From Pseudo-nitzschia pungens (Eukaryota; Bacillariophyta; Bacillariophyceae; Bacillariales; Bacillariaceae): DNA of 64,000 nucleotides. Position numbers and translations under genes: made by a program. A model generated the notes under the pieces. That model saw nothing but the letters and a program-made list of their open reading frames with translations, made no database searches and was not told where the DNA came from. The stretch covers positions 1,674,001-1,738,000 of the forward strand of contig CM074762.1 of NCBI GenBank assembly GCA_037355855.1, in the 5' to 3' direction. Shown here one piece after another: positions 54,937-64,000 of this stretch; within the stretch, counting starts at the first letter, position 1; every line of letters starts with the position of its first letter.

Positions 54937-55257
54937 TTCATTATGAAATAATAAGACGTTGATTCAATACAGTAAGAATACTCATACACTTCTATCGATC
55001 GAATTCCGAAGTACGAAGTACTTTTTTTAACACGGTGATTCATGTTTAAACATCTATTAAGAGTACTTTTTTAACACGGTGATTCATGTTTAAACATCTA
55101 TTAAGATATTTAAACGTTGATTCAAATAACATGATGATTCAATACTCATACGTAACTATCTAATATTATTTAACACGGTGATTCATTCTCAAGTATCGAT
55201 AGAAGTGTATGAGTATTCTTACTGTATTGAATCAACGTGTTATTATTTTATAATGAA
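54937..55257. mobile_element. MITE-like element with 63-bp terminal inverted repeats
   Basis: The ends 54937-54999 and 55195-55257 are reverse complements over about 63 bp with two mismatches that I could count; both contain GATTCAATACAGTAAGAATA. Between them lie two head-to-tail copies of a unit of about 45 bp (from 55022 and 55067) with TTAACACGGTGATTCATG and a run of CATCTATTAAGA, plus a partial third copy at 55170. There is no coding frame. A short, AT-rich, non-coding, hairpin-forming unit is what a miniature inverted-repeat element would look like. No target-site duplication was established. Confidence 0.6.
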
Positions 55258-55484
55258 CTCGTACTTCGTACTTTGAACTTGTACCTACCGAAACGTAACA
55301 TCAGAGTAAGGTTACTGTACACGGTAACTTACGTTCGAAGTCCGCCAACCTTGACAGTACAAAAGCTTGCTCCTTCGTTAGAAACGAAAGCACCTTCGGC
55401 TGTAACGGTATGCTTTAAGATTTGCCTATCATTATAATATAATTGCACACAAAATCTTGCCAGTTGTGGAAAAGGAAAAAAAGA

Positions 55485-56595
55485 ATGGAAGACAATTGTA
55501 GAGCTCCTCAGAAGTCAGAGTCGGAAGATCTACCGATTCAAATTTTGAACCGATACACTCTGATCGTATCGTATGATGGGTCAAAATACTCGGGCTTTCA
55601 AAGACAATCATCGTCATCGTATCGTCGTTGTTCACTAATGATACGACATCTGACAACATTGAAAGGCCCAAGAAACGCCCCCGTCCAAACAATCAGATCA
55701 AGAAGAAGATAAAAAATAGAGGCAATGTTCCTACGACAGTACAAGAAACCCTTGAAGATGCCCTTGAATTCTACACCGGAATGGATCGAATCAAGCTCAA
55801 AGTACGCTTTGCGGGCAGAACCGATGGCGGCGTACATGCACGGGGACAGGTTGTTGTTGCGTCGTTGCCAGCTGGAATTGAGTTAGGAAACGAAGCTATC
55901 GAAGGGGACGGTGACACAACAAACGGCATTCCTGACCAACTTTGGAAGATTCGCAAATCGATTAACAGCCGATTACCCAACGACATCAGCATCGAATACG
56001 TGTCCAAGTGTGAAAACGAAGACTTCGATCCACGTTTGGATGCGAAGCGCAAACAATATTCATACACGTTGCGATATCGGCAGATGGTGACAGTCGAAAC
56101 CGAAGGAATAAAGATGGGAATAAGGATGGGGAAAGGAATATTCACCCAATCTGCTTGAAAGGAGGACCACAGCTATTGCGCACCGCGTTAGATTCTAATA
56201 GGGTGTGGATTTGTCCCTGGGCTCTCGACGATTCGAAACTGAAACACTATTGCCAACTTTTGATGGGGGAACACGATTTTTCTGCTTTCGTTCACAAAAA
56301 AGTTAGGAAGATGCGTGATAATTGGATGACGGTGCACCGGCTGGATTACGAACGAGTGAGGTTTCGAGACGATGAGCCTCCGATTTGGGAGGTACGGTTC
56401 CTGACGGAGGCCAAAGGCTTTGGAAGATCACAAGTAAGAAACATGGTGGGATTCTTAGTCGACGCCTGCCGAGGGTCGTTCAAAGACTTGGAACCCCACG
56501 ACGATTGGCTTTGGAAGGGGGACACGGATCTGCTGGCAAAACGAATTCAATCAGCCCCGGCTTGTGGTTTGTGCTTGGAACACGTTGTATATTGA
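55485..56595 (+). CDS. TruA-type tRNA pseudouridine synthase, reading frame disrupted
   Basis: Three successive frames together give one TruA-like protein. Frame one starts at the ATG 55485 and contains NRYTLIVSYDGSKYSGFQRQ. Frame two (to 56158) contains NVPTTVQETLEDALEF, VRFAGRTDGGVHARGQVVV with the catalytic Asp, and RLPNDISIEYV. Frame three (to 56595) contains HPICLKGGPQLL, GEHDFSAFVHKK and GFGRSQVRNMVGFLVDACRG. These are the ordered signatures of the family, which makes pseudouridine at tRNA positions 38-40 or nearby. The first shift could be an unusually short 47-bp intron (55619-55665, GTATCG...GAAAG); the second, in a GGAATAA/AGATGG-type repeat near 56100-56140, needs one missing base. 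The usual GRTDAGVHA is GRTDGGVHA here. Confidence 0.72.
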
Positions 56596-57795
56596 CCCTC
56601 AGAAATTCTGAGGACTTGTGATCCTGAACACTTGTCTGCTTCATCTGGCATGAAGAATCAGAAACTTGAGGAAAATGTAAGTGCATGGTGCTACAACAAT
56701 TGTTATCATTTTGAACACGAAGAATGATCAATGAACGTTTCGACATTAACTCATGTTACGGTAGATCGTGAGAATGGTCGAATGGAGCATCTATTTCTTT
56801 TCATATGAAATACCTTTGACGGGAGATTTTTTGGGCGATGATTCACATTCTTCATATAGTAATACTTGCGAGGCAAATAGACGTTTTGTTCTAGTTCAAT
56901 ATGAACCATCACGTTGAACTTCAGTCCAGGCGCCCGTCGTTTACTTTCTTGTCTTCGACGAGTACCGAGTCTTGGCGATCTCTCATCAAAAAGATCTTCA
57001 TGCCGCAAACTACTTCACGGAACCAATTATGCGGACTACCACTAGTATTCATCGATGGTTGATCTACTAGCGGCTATAAATCCAGCTTTCCTTTCTATTT
57101 GCTGATGCTGCTTCTTACTAGTAGTATTTTTATCATATCAAGAGGAGAAGACATCAAAGTGAAAATAATAATAATAATAATATACTTTAAGTACATCATG
57201 TAGTGAAGAAGACATCAAAATGAAAAGAGGGGAGTGGAAATTTGATGGTCCTGGTGCACCTTACACAGAAGCATTCTTTTCAAATTTGTAGAAGTATATT
57301 AGAAGTACAAGTAATAGGTAATGAATCGTCGAACATATGCAGCAGCATCTAATGATCTCATCCAGCAGAAACAATAATGCAAGAGTAGTAACGATGAAAG
57401 AATATCAATGAAGCCGTTGTTGAAAGGTTGAAATAATCATCAATCAAACAGTAACCTTATGTACTTGTACTTTGTAACATACTTTTTAATGATACGTAAA
57501 GTATGTACACGTATGCAAATATGGAATGTAACTTACCCCAACTTCTATGTCGTCGTGAAGGTTTACTCGTTGCTACAGCACTGGTACCGCACCAATCGGT
57601 GTTGCAAACCGAAAAAACATCGAAACTGAAAACTGCCACAGCGATGAGATGCGAAATGTTAATTATTTTGGTTGTGTTGAGAGTGGGTTGATTTCATTGT
57701 CGCTCTTGATGCTGTGTGCAGTAATCAATGCCGAAGACAACAAGCACCGCAAGCTAAGACCAAAATAAACAACTTCCCATTCAAATTAGGATACC
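56596..57795. other. Intergenic, no supported gene
   Basis: AT-rich sequence. An 85-codon minus frame at 56751-57008 is basic and not convincing. ATAATAATA and AGTAGTATT tracts lie at 57120-57185. It ends in the promoter region of the CDC5L gene. Confidence 0.45.
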
Positions 57796-60354
57796 ATGGT
57801 TCGTGCTTTCATAAAGGGTGGGGTGTGGAAGAACTCGGAGGACGAGATCTTGAAAGCTGCCGTTCAAAAGTACGGAAAGCAACAATGGGCACGAGTGGCC
57901 TCCCTCCTGAATCGCAAAACAGCCAAACAATGCAAGGCTCGATGGCACGAGTGGCTTGATCCCTCCGTGCGCAAAGTGGAGTGGAGTCGCGAGGAGGAAG
58001 AAAAACTGCTGCATCTTGCGAAACTGATGCCGGCCCAATGGAAGACCATCGGGCCTCTGGTAGGACGAACCGCCACACAGTGCCAAGAGCACTATGAAAA
58101 GCTGCTCGACGAGGCGGCCGCATCCGCATCCGGGAAAGGTAGTGGCGAAGATGGCACGGGGGACGCGACCGCCGATATTCGCCACCAGCCCCTGCGGGTG
58201 GGACAGATCGATTCGCACCCCGAAACGAAACCAGCGCGGCCCGATCCAATCGATATGGACGAGGACGAGATCGAGATGCTTCAAGAGGCGAGAGCGAGAT
58301 TGGCCAATACACAGGGTAAAAAAGCAAAGCGGAAGGCCCGAGAAAAAATGTTGGCCCAAGCCAAGCGAATGGCGGACCTTCAGAAACGTCGGGAGCTCAA
58401 ACAGGCCGGACTGATCTCCGGTCAGGCGAAGCGCAAGGCCCGCAAGCGCTTGAAGGGCGGGGATATCGATTTGGGGATCGAAATTCCCTTTCACAAACAA
58501 GCACCGGCGGGTTTTCACGATGTGTCGGGAGAGGTTGCTCGATCCGAAGCATTGCGGGCTAAGCAAGCGAAAAGGGTCGACTTCCAACAATTGAACGAAC
58601 AGCAGTATCGATCGCGCGACGAAGAGCAACAAAAAGCCAAGAAACGGGAAGAAGCAAGGTTGCGGGCGCTGGAAAAATCGAACATGGACTACGTTGTTGC
58701 TCAGGTGAGCAAAACAAACGACCCTCTTAACCTAAGAAAACGGGGACTGCTCTCGTTGCCAGCTCCCTCGGTCAGTGATAAAGAGTTGCAGACTCTTGCG
58801 AAAATGGAAGAAGCGGCAACGAAGCCCGCTTCTGTCGCTTCGACCTCGAACGGAGCAACGTCCACCCTGTTGGCCGATTATTCCGATCGACCCCTTCCAA
58901 CTCCGATGCGAACACCTGCGATGCTCTCTAGTGCGGCAAGTAGTGGCGAATCCAAACAACAAAGTATTATGCGTGAAGCTAGCAATTTGCGCATGTTGGA
59001 ACGCGGACAAACTCCTCTATTGGGCGGAGAGGATCCTCTGTTGGAAGAACGACCCAAAGAAGAATACGGCGATTCAGGCATGACTGGACCGTCGATCAAG
59101 AGACCCATGACACCAGGTGGCCCAGTCTCTTCTGGCGTTGCTGCCCGCGACCACTTTGGTCTCAACCAGCGTCCGCAATCCGAAATGCGAGAGGGATTTG
59201 CAGACGATGCTGCCTCGGTAGGAGCATCCACGTTTGCGACTTCTACGACTGCTGGAGGAATGACTTCCACGATGTCCATTCGAGAGTTGGCACGGGCCGA
59301 ACGCCGCGCTGCCAAACGCGCGCGTCGCGAGTTGGAGGAAGCCCTAGCCGCTCTTCCCGCCCCTCAGTTCGAGTATGAGTTGGAGGCACCTTCTGCAGTG
59401 GGTGACGACGACGATGAGGGGAAAGTCGAGACGGTAATGGAGGAAGACATGGCGGATGTCGACGCCGAGGAAAAACGCAGGTTGCAAGCCGAAGCTGATA
59501 AACTCTACGAGGCGCGATCCAGCGTTGTCAAACGACACGATCTACCGCGTCCCGTAGGTGCTATTCCGGACATCAAGCCTATCAATGATAAAGGAAGAGG
59601 AGATGAAAGTATCGCAGAGGTATTAATTGATGAAGAGCGGTTGACTCTGTTAAAACACGATGCCTTTGCTTTTCCAGTGGAAGCGCCACTGGCTATTCCT
59701 GGTGGTAATGCTGAGAAAAAGGGCAAGAAGAAGAAAAAAAAGAAGCAGGACCAGTCGACTTCTATCACTCCGAAAGAAACTCCTCTGGATCCAATTTCAG
59801 AAGAAGCACTAGATGCCGCGAAGGAGCTAATACAAGAAGAGTATGATCGATATTTGAATGAAAAATCGCAGTCGTTGCTACCCAGCGGGAATACAATGGA
59901 AGAAGCGATGACATTGATTCTAAAGGAAGTGTTGAGTTCTGCCAAGAGCAGTGTATCAGCCCAGGAAGTATTTGTCTCCAATGATTGGAAAGATCCAAGA
60001 GAGGACAGCACGTTGTCGGCGGAAAGTCTGGCGCAGGAATTCGATACTTTGGAAGAAGCGACATCCGCCTTGCACAAGAAGAACGAGAAACTCGAGTCCA
60101 AGCTAGCGCTGTTGACAGGTGGATTCGTCAAACGAGCTCAAAACACGGCGGCAGGAATCTTGAACCTCCATCGAGACCTGCAAAATGCATGCATTGAAAC
60201 ATCTGTCTATAAAACGCTGGGTGAACAAGAGCAGCTTGGTGCTGTGTCCAGAATCGACAGGTTGAGGCTGAGTATAGCAAGACTAAAAGAAGATGAAGAG
60301 CGCTTATCAGTCATTTACAACTCTTTGGTAACTCCTGAGCAGATCAGTGAGTAG
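57796..60354 (+). CDS. CDC5L: CDC5L/Cef1 spliceosomal protein
   Basis: A single exon of 852 aa. CDC5L/Cef1 is a core subunit of the Prp19/NineTeen complex, needed for spliceosome activation in the nucleus. Two Myb repeats open the protein: GGVWKNSEDEILKAAVQKYG with QQWARVASLL (residues about 7-56) and VEWSREEEEKLLHLAKLMPA with QWKTIGPLVGRTATQCQEHY (about 58-107). A basic segment of the family type follows (RARLANTQGKKAKRKAREKM), then IEIPFHKQAPAGFHDVSGE, a hallmark of CDC5 proteins. The middle is Ser/Thr/Pro-rich with TPMRTPAML-type phosphorylation motifs, and the C-terminus is charged and coiled (HKKNEKLESKLALLTGGFVK), where partners such as Prp46/PLRG1 bind in other species. The ATG at 57796 starts the canonical MVRAFIKGGVW. 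Confidence 0.95.
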   Translation: MVRAFIKGGVWKNSEDEILKAAVQKYGKQQWARVASLLNRKTAKQCKARWHEWLDPSVRKVEWSREEEEKLLHLAKLMPAQWKTIGPLVGRTATQCQEHYEKLLDEAAASASGKGSGEDGTGDATADIRHQPLRVGQIDSHPETKPARPDPIDMDEDEIEMLQEARARLANTQGKKAKRKAREKMLAQAKRMADLQKRRELKQAGLISGQAKRKARKRLKGGDIDLGIEIPFHKQAPAGFHDVSGEVARSEALRAKQAKRVDFQQLNEQQYRSRDEEQQKAKKREEARLRALEKSNMDYVVAQVSKTNDPLNLRKRGLLSLPAPSVSDKELQTLAKMEEAATKPASVASTSNGATSTLLADYSDRPLPTPMRTPAMLSSAASSGESKQQSIMREASNLRMLERGQTPLLGGEDPLLEERPKEEYGDSGMTGPSIKRPMTPGGPVSSGVAARDHFGLNQRPQSEMREGFADDAASVGASTFATSTTAGGMTSTMSIRELARAERRAAKRARRELEEALAALPAPQFEYELEAPSAVGDDDDEGKVETVMEEDMADVDAEEKRRLQAEADKLYEARSSVVKRHDLPRPVGAIPDIKPINDKGRGDESIAEVLIDEERLTLLKHDAFAFPVEAPLAIPGGNAEKKGKKKKKKKQDQSTSITPKETPLDPISEEALDAAKELIQEEYDRYLNEKSQSLLPSGNTMEEAMTLILKEVLSSAKSSVSAQEVFVSNDWKDPREDSTLSAESLAQEFDTLEEATSALHKKNEKLESKLALLTGGFVKRAQNTAAGILNLHRDLQNACIETSVYKTLGEQEQLGAVSRIDRLRLSIARLKEDEERLSVIYNSLVTPEQISE

Positions 60355-61184
60355 CCCGTAGACAGAAGCGAAACTTTTGGTATAGCAGCCGAATCACAGG
60401 CCCTTGAAATGGAACAATTTAAACGTATCTCTTCTCTCAAATACTTCCTCTGTTCCGAAATAACTGACCACCTACCACGTACAAGATTGAGTATTAATCA
60501 ATTTTCAACTATTTTCAAACATTCCTTTTGTGTAACAATACTCTCCAGTAACTACTTTCTGCGAAATATTTCAAGTCATAGTAAATACTTGTATCCTCAA
60601 GCGAAAAAAAACTCATTCATAACAGGTTGCAGATAAGATACCGCACGTACGGTGTACGAGAACCCTGTGAGAGGTTGTAGTAAGTAAGGTACGAAGGTAG
60701 AAGGCGGAAAAGAGTAAAGGATGATTTGAAGTTAATCGGAAAATTGTCAAACAGGCGCGCCTCCTTCATCCTCTGAGAAGTCCTCTGAGAAGTCTCCGGA
60801 GGTCCCGAGGTCTACGGTAAGATAAGACTACGATTTCATTGATACGTAGTATTACAGATAAAGGGGCACTCACCACAACATGTGCGGTAAGATCAAGTAC
60901 CGGTAGGTCACGATTCAATCGCGTTGCGAAAATTTTTGATCTTGATGATTTTGAACGTGGATTTTGAGCATTGAATAAGCCTTCTGGAATAGTAATCACA
61001 ATATTATTATGAAAAATTGTTCGAGAAACGTGAAATCTGAACGAAAAGAGCACGGACGTCAACAAGAGCATCTCAGAAAATACTATCCTAGGACATCATT
61101 TTCATCGACATTATCTACACGTGTACAGTTCAACGCATTAGTAGGCGACTTTTTGTGATCCCGTAGACTACAGAGAACACTGAA
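60355..61184. other. Intergenic, no supported gene
   Basis: AT-rich sequence with no convincing frame; a short imperfect repeat CCTCTGAGAAGTC occurs twice at about 60769-60795. Confidence 0.45.
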
Positions 61185-62543
61185 ATGTCGGTTGGAATCA
61201 TTTCCAGTCGAATGCTGAGTCGAGGCAATCCATGCACTATCGCTGCATACCGTTGGAACGCTGTTGGTCGCTTTCTTTCACGATCGCAAACTGCACTATT
61301 CAATGCTCTCGCAAATAAAAGTGAATGTCGGAACTATGGTTTTCAGACAAGAAAATTGTCATTCGGAATGCCAGACGACCTAGAAAGACTTGTCTGCAAG
61401 CCACTGCAAAGTCCCGCTGGATTACTCGATGAGTCTAACAGCTCTTTCATCCCCCAAAATGCTCTGTACGAAGGTGAGGGTCGTCCAAAGAAACGTGTAC
61501 TTGTACTATGCACTGGTGGAACATTGTCAATGGCACCAGATCCAAATCACAAGGGATCCCTGACTCCCGTCGAAGGTGCGATTTCCAAGTACATGAGTCA
61601 GATGGATGAGCTGAAACAAGAAGATTCAGAAATGCCAGATTACGTCCTCCACGAATATTCTCCCTTTCGGGACTCAGCCGACCTAGGACCTGCAGATTGG
61701 GTGACCATAGCGAGAGATATCGAGTCCAACTACTTTCATTTTGATGGCTTCGTGGTCTTGACGGGGACTGACACAATGGCTTACATTGCGACGGCCCTTA
61801 GCTTCATGTTGGAAAACTTGAACAAACCAGTAATTTTCACAGGGTCTCAAATTCCGATGTGTTCGGCACAGAATGATGCGAGGCGGAATCTAATCATGGC
61901 TATGATTTTTGCCTCACGTGATAGCATCAATGAGGTCTGTATTTTCTTTCATGACAGGCTATTGCGTGCCAATCGTACAACAAAAGTCAATACACATGAG
62001 TTGCGAGCTTTTGATTCACCCAATATGGATCCATTAGCGACAATCGGCGTATCAATCAATGAAAACGAGCACCTATTATTACCACCAACAAAGGGACCGC
62101 TGCGTGTTCATCTGCGGCTGGATCCACGTCTATTGACAATCCGACTCGTTCCTGGATTCGACGACTCGATGATTCAACAATTGATTGGCAGTTGTACAGA
62201 AAAGCAACAGCTGCGGGCATTGGTGCTTCAACTTTATGGAACGGGAAATCTTCCTAGTGTGAAAGAATCTTTCATAAAGTTACTGGCAGATGCAACCAGC
62301 AGAGGCATTATGGTTATTGCTTCAACTCAATGCTTTACTGGATCTGTACTTCTGGGGCGTTATGCAACCGGACGAGCACTACTGGAAGCGGGAGCAGTCT
62401 CTGCTGGTGATATGACGTTGGAAGCCATTGCTTGCAAATGTGCATATCTCTTTGGACGTCAAGACATGACGAATGAACAGATTGCGAAAGTTATGGGGAT
62501 GAGTTTAAGAGGAGAACTGACTCCTCCTCCTGGCTCATTTTAG
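61185..62543 (+). CDS. Type I L-asparaginase (AnsA-like)
   Basis: A single exon of 452 aa. The enzyme hydrolyses L-asparagine to aspartate and ammonia. Two catalytic motifs are clear: VLVLCTGGTLSM with the nucleophilic Thr near residue 110, and VLTGTDTMAY near residues 191-200. KPVIFTGSQIPM and NDARRNLIMAM follow in the family order, then VLQLYGTGNLP and TSRGIMVIASTQCFTGSVLL, which is the C-terminal domain. The first 100 residues exceed the bacterial enzyme. They are Arg/Ser-rich with few acids at the start (MSVGIISSRMLSRGNPCT), which could be a mitochondrial presequence, though the spacer to the enzyme is long. The ATG at 61185 is the first in frame. No ankyrin domain of the animal 60-kDa form is present. 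Confidence 0.9.
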   Translation: MSVGIISSRMLSRGNPCTIAAYRWNAVGRFLSRSQTALFNALANKSECRNYGFQTRKLSFGMPDDLERLVCKPLQSPAGLLDESNSSFIPQNALYEGEGRPKKRVLVLCTGGTLSMAPDPNHKGSLTPVEGAISKYMSQMDELKQEDSEMPDYVLHEYSPFRDSADLGPADWVTIARDIESNYFHFDGFVVLTGTDTMAYIATALSFMLENLNKPVIFTGSQIPMCSAQNDARRNLIMAMIFASRDSINEVCIFFHDRLLRANRTTKVNTHELRAFDSPNMDPLATIGVSINENEHLLLPPTKGPLRVHLRLDPRLLTIRLVPGFDDSMIQQLIGSCTEKQQLRALVLQLYGTGNLPSVKESFIKLLADATSRGIMVIASTQCFTGSVLLGRYATGRALLEAGAVSAGDMTLEAIACKCAYLFGRQDMTNEQIAKVMGMSLRGELTPPPGSF

Positions 62544-62956
62544 TAATGAATCGCTGAGGGAAGGAAAATGTAGTGATCTCAGATTTTTCTGAGTTCAATT
62601 AATGATGCCTATAGGTGATCATCTATCATAGTCATAAAAGCCTGGAGCACTATGAGAAAGTCATTACTTTTGCAATATCTGTGTGCAATCGAGCAATCGA
62701 GACTAACGGTACCATTGACGTCGGTATGGTATCAATGATATGATTCATTTCTATAATGTCGTACTCGCACCACGAATATAATATAATCCATTTTGTGTTT
62801 CCCACTCGTCCGTGAGATTTATAATGAAGTCTTCATGTTGACATGTTCGACCTGCGTGCCATGCCAATCGTTTCTTGGAAAAAGTCTAATTCAATTCGGT
62901 ACTCCCTAAAGTGGACAGCCGAACTTCGAACTCGTAGAGAGACAACGAGTCTTCAT
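62544..62956. other. Intergenic between convergent genes, no supported gene
   Basis: AT-rich 3' flanks of two convergent genes; nothing recognised. Confidence 0.5.
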
Positions 62957-64000
62957 TTAAATGTTCATATCTTCTAGAGCCGTGACGTTCTCGCTCACTT
63001 GGCTAATTTCGGTGCCAAAATCTTCCGAATCTTCCGACTCTTCCAATTCTTCGTCATCACCTTCGAAACTTTCCACGACATCGGGTACATTTGCTACTTC
63101 AACGTTTGCAGCTTTGCCCCCACCAAAATCCATCAAAAGCTTTGGTGGATACTTGCTTTCTCTTGTATAGAATCTATCCCCACCTAGATACTGTTCAGGA
63201 CCACGATTTTCGATCATGAACAGGAGCTGCTTTGGTTCTTCCCCGGATTCGAGTTCGTAGTCAAACAAGAGCTTAGTGATATCAATGTCAATTACCGGAT
63301 CGCTGGGTTTCACTTCGAAGCTGGGTCCAACTAGAACGCCATCAGCATCGTCCTTGGGGGGCCAAAAAAAGTATCCATTGAAATATTCAACAGCCATTCT
63401 AGTCTCTGGTAATCTAATAATGGTGTAAGTGGCCGACTTCGGCCGATCCTCGGATTGTCCTTCCTCCGACACAACATGGACGAGTCGCAGATTCGCGTTT
63501 ACCGAATATGTGCCCAGTCTGCCAAATGCAGGAACATTGTTCAGCGGAAAAGAAATTAGCGCCACGGCATCCGGGATATCATCCTCTGCCTCTGGGCCAT
63601 GTTGAACCAAAAAGTTATGCATTTTTCCGTGCTCATCTCCCCTCAACTTCTCCTCGGTCAAGTTGACATATGTGTCCTGATCAGCAACTACTGTGATCTT
63701 TTCAGGGATCGATATGGTCGGAACCGCCGAAGCAGTTGGTGATAGCGTTGGTGCTCCAGTGCGGAATTCTGTAGGGGAAGATGATATTTGTCCCGCAGGA
63801 TCCTCGGTTTGAACCGGTTGCACCGTTGCAAGCGATGGAGGAAGAGGTTGGGGAGCAAGAGTGGGATGGGGAGTAGGCTGTTGCGTGACTTCTTTTCTTC
63901 TGCCTCTAAAGTTTTTGCTTTTGCCTCCGACCATAACACCTATAACAACCCCCATGATGATCAAACAGAGACAGCACCAACAAACCACAATCATAGCTAT
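62957..64000 (-). CDS. Type II membrane protein with DNRLRE-like domain, N-terminus beyond window
   Basis: The frame is open from the window edge to a stop at 62957 (347 codons). The ATG at 63994 is only two codons from the edge and the frame stays open past it, so the true start may lie outside. A membrane helix (VVCWCCLCLIIMGVVIGVMV) is followed by a basic stop and a Pro/Thr/Ser stalk (PTPHPTLAPQPLPPSLATVQ). The ectodomain has VVADQDTYVNL, HNFLVQHGPE, ALISFPLNNVP and NANLRLVHV, the pattern of the DNRLRE/CBM96-like beta-sandwich, which in other proteins binds polysaccharide. The end is acidic (FEGDDEELEESEDSEDFG). This domain plan (short tail, helix, P/T-rich stalk, DNRLRE) fits a cell-surface or wall-associated protein; that is inference. 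Confidence 0.68.
   Translation of the reverse strand: MAMIVVCWCCLCLIIMGVVIGVMVGGKSKNFRGRRKEVTQQPTPHPTLAPQPLPPSLATVQPVQTEDPAGQISSSPTEFRTGAPTLSPTASAVPTISIPEKITVVADQDTYVNLTEEKLRGDEHGKMHNFLVQHGPEAEDDIPDAVALISFPLNNVPAFGRLGTYSVNANLRLVHVVSEEGQSEDRPKSATYTIIRLPETRMAVEYFNGYFFWPPKDDADGVLVGPSFEVKPSDPVIDIDITKLLFDYELESGEEPKQLLFMIENRGPEQYLGGDRFYTRESKYPPKLLMDFGGGKAANVEVANVPDVVESFEGDDEELEESEDSEDFGTEISQVSENVTALEDMNI

Noticed and set aside
1..64000. CRISPR arrays, bacterial operons, riboswitches or prophage
   Set aside because: Spliced genes, a nuclear-type tRNA and eukaryotic protein families rule out a prokaryotic setting; the direct repeats found are coding or intergenic tandem repeats without spacer structure.

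Overview
The window is a piece of a eukaryotic nuclear genome, most probably from a diatom. Three things point there. Genes carry short GT-AG introns, mostly about 90-290 bp. Two membrane proteins show the diatom LRR architecture (cytosolic acidic or serine-rich head, one membrane helix, Pro/Thr/Ser stalk, a conserved 'FEDxxSPQY' segment, then LRRs). Two genes look like products of a secondary-plastid cell: a signal-peptide-bearing Cdc48 of the kind used in the symbiont-derived ERAD-like import system, and a nucleus-encoded thylakoid-lumen protein with an ER signal followed by a twin-arginine signal. The species cannot be fixed from sequence alone; a pennate diatom is my guess.

Layout. 1-9.3 kb: the end of a Ser/Thr-rich protein (minus), a repeat-rich gap with an inverted-repeat-bounded element (2872-3890), a lone tRNA-Val(CAC), and an NDUFAF7-type mitochondrial methyltransferase. 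9.3-19.6 kb: one 10-kb single-exon gene for a giant NUP214/NUP159-like FG nucleoporin with 24 tandem 29-residue repeats and a tandemly duplicated EF-hand-like plus zinc-finger module. 21-30.5 kb: ATP11-type F1-ATPase assembly factor, Pcf11 (mRNA 3' end processing), NAC-beta/BTF3, an acylated SPRY protein, and a CrcB/Fluc fluoride channel whose core motif is built through a 12-nt microexon. 31-45.6 kb: an unrecognised zinc-ribbon-like protein, a DUF6816-like lumen protein, SSF1/PPAN (ribosome biogenesis), a REX1-B-like protein with a one-base frameshift, a CaMK-like kinase with HCD in place of HRD, and plastid-periplastid-type Cdc48. 46-56.6 kb: a tandem pair of LRR membrane proteins (the second broken by three frameshifts), a secreted beta-propeller-like protein with an internal TGA, a MITE-like inverted repeat, and a TruA-type pseudouridine synthase with disrupted frame. 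57.8-64 kb: CDC5L, a type I asparaginase and the start-lacking part of a type II membrane protein with a DNRLRE-like domain.

The genes do not form a pathway or operon; this is a mixed eukaryotic neighbourhood with many convergent gene pairs. Intergenic DNA is AT-rich and scattered with short GTACGGTAAG/CTTACCGTAC-type palindromic motifs. The most notable items are the 12-nt microexon in the fluoride channel, the duplicated EF-hand/zinc-finger module in the nucleoporin, the targeted Cdc48, and a run of single-base frameshifts or stops in several genes between 38 and 56 kb, which may be real decay or uncorrected assembly errors.
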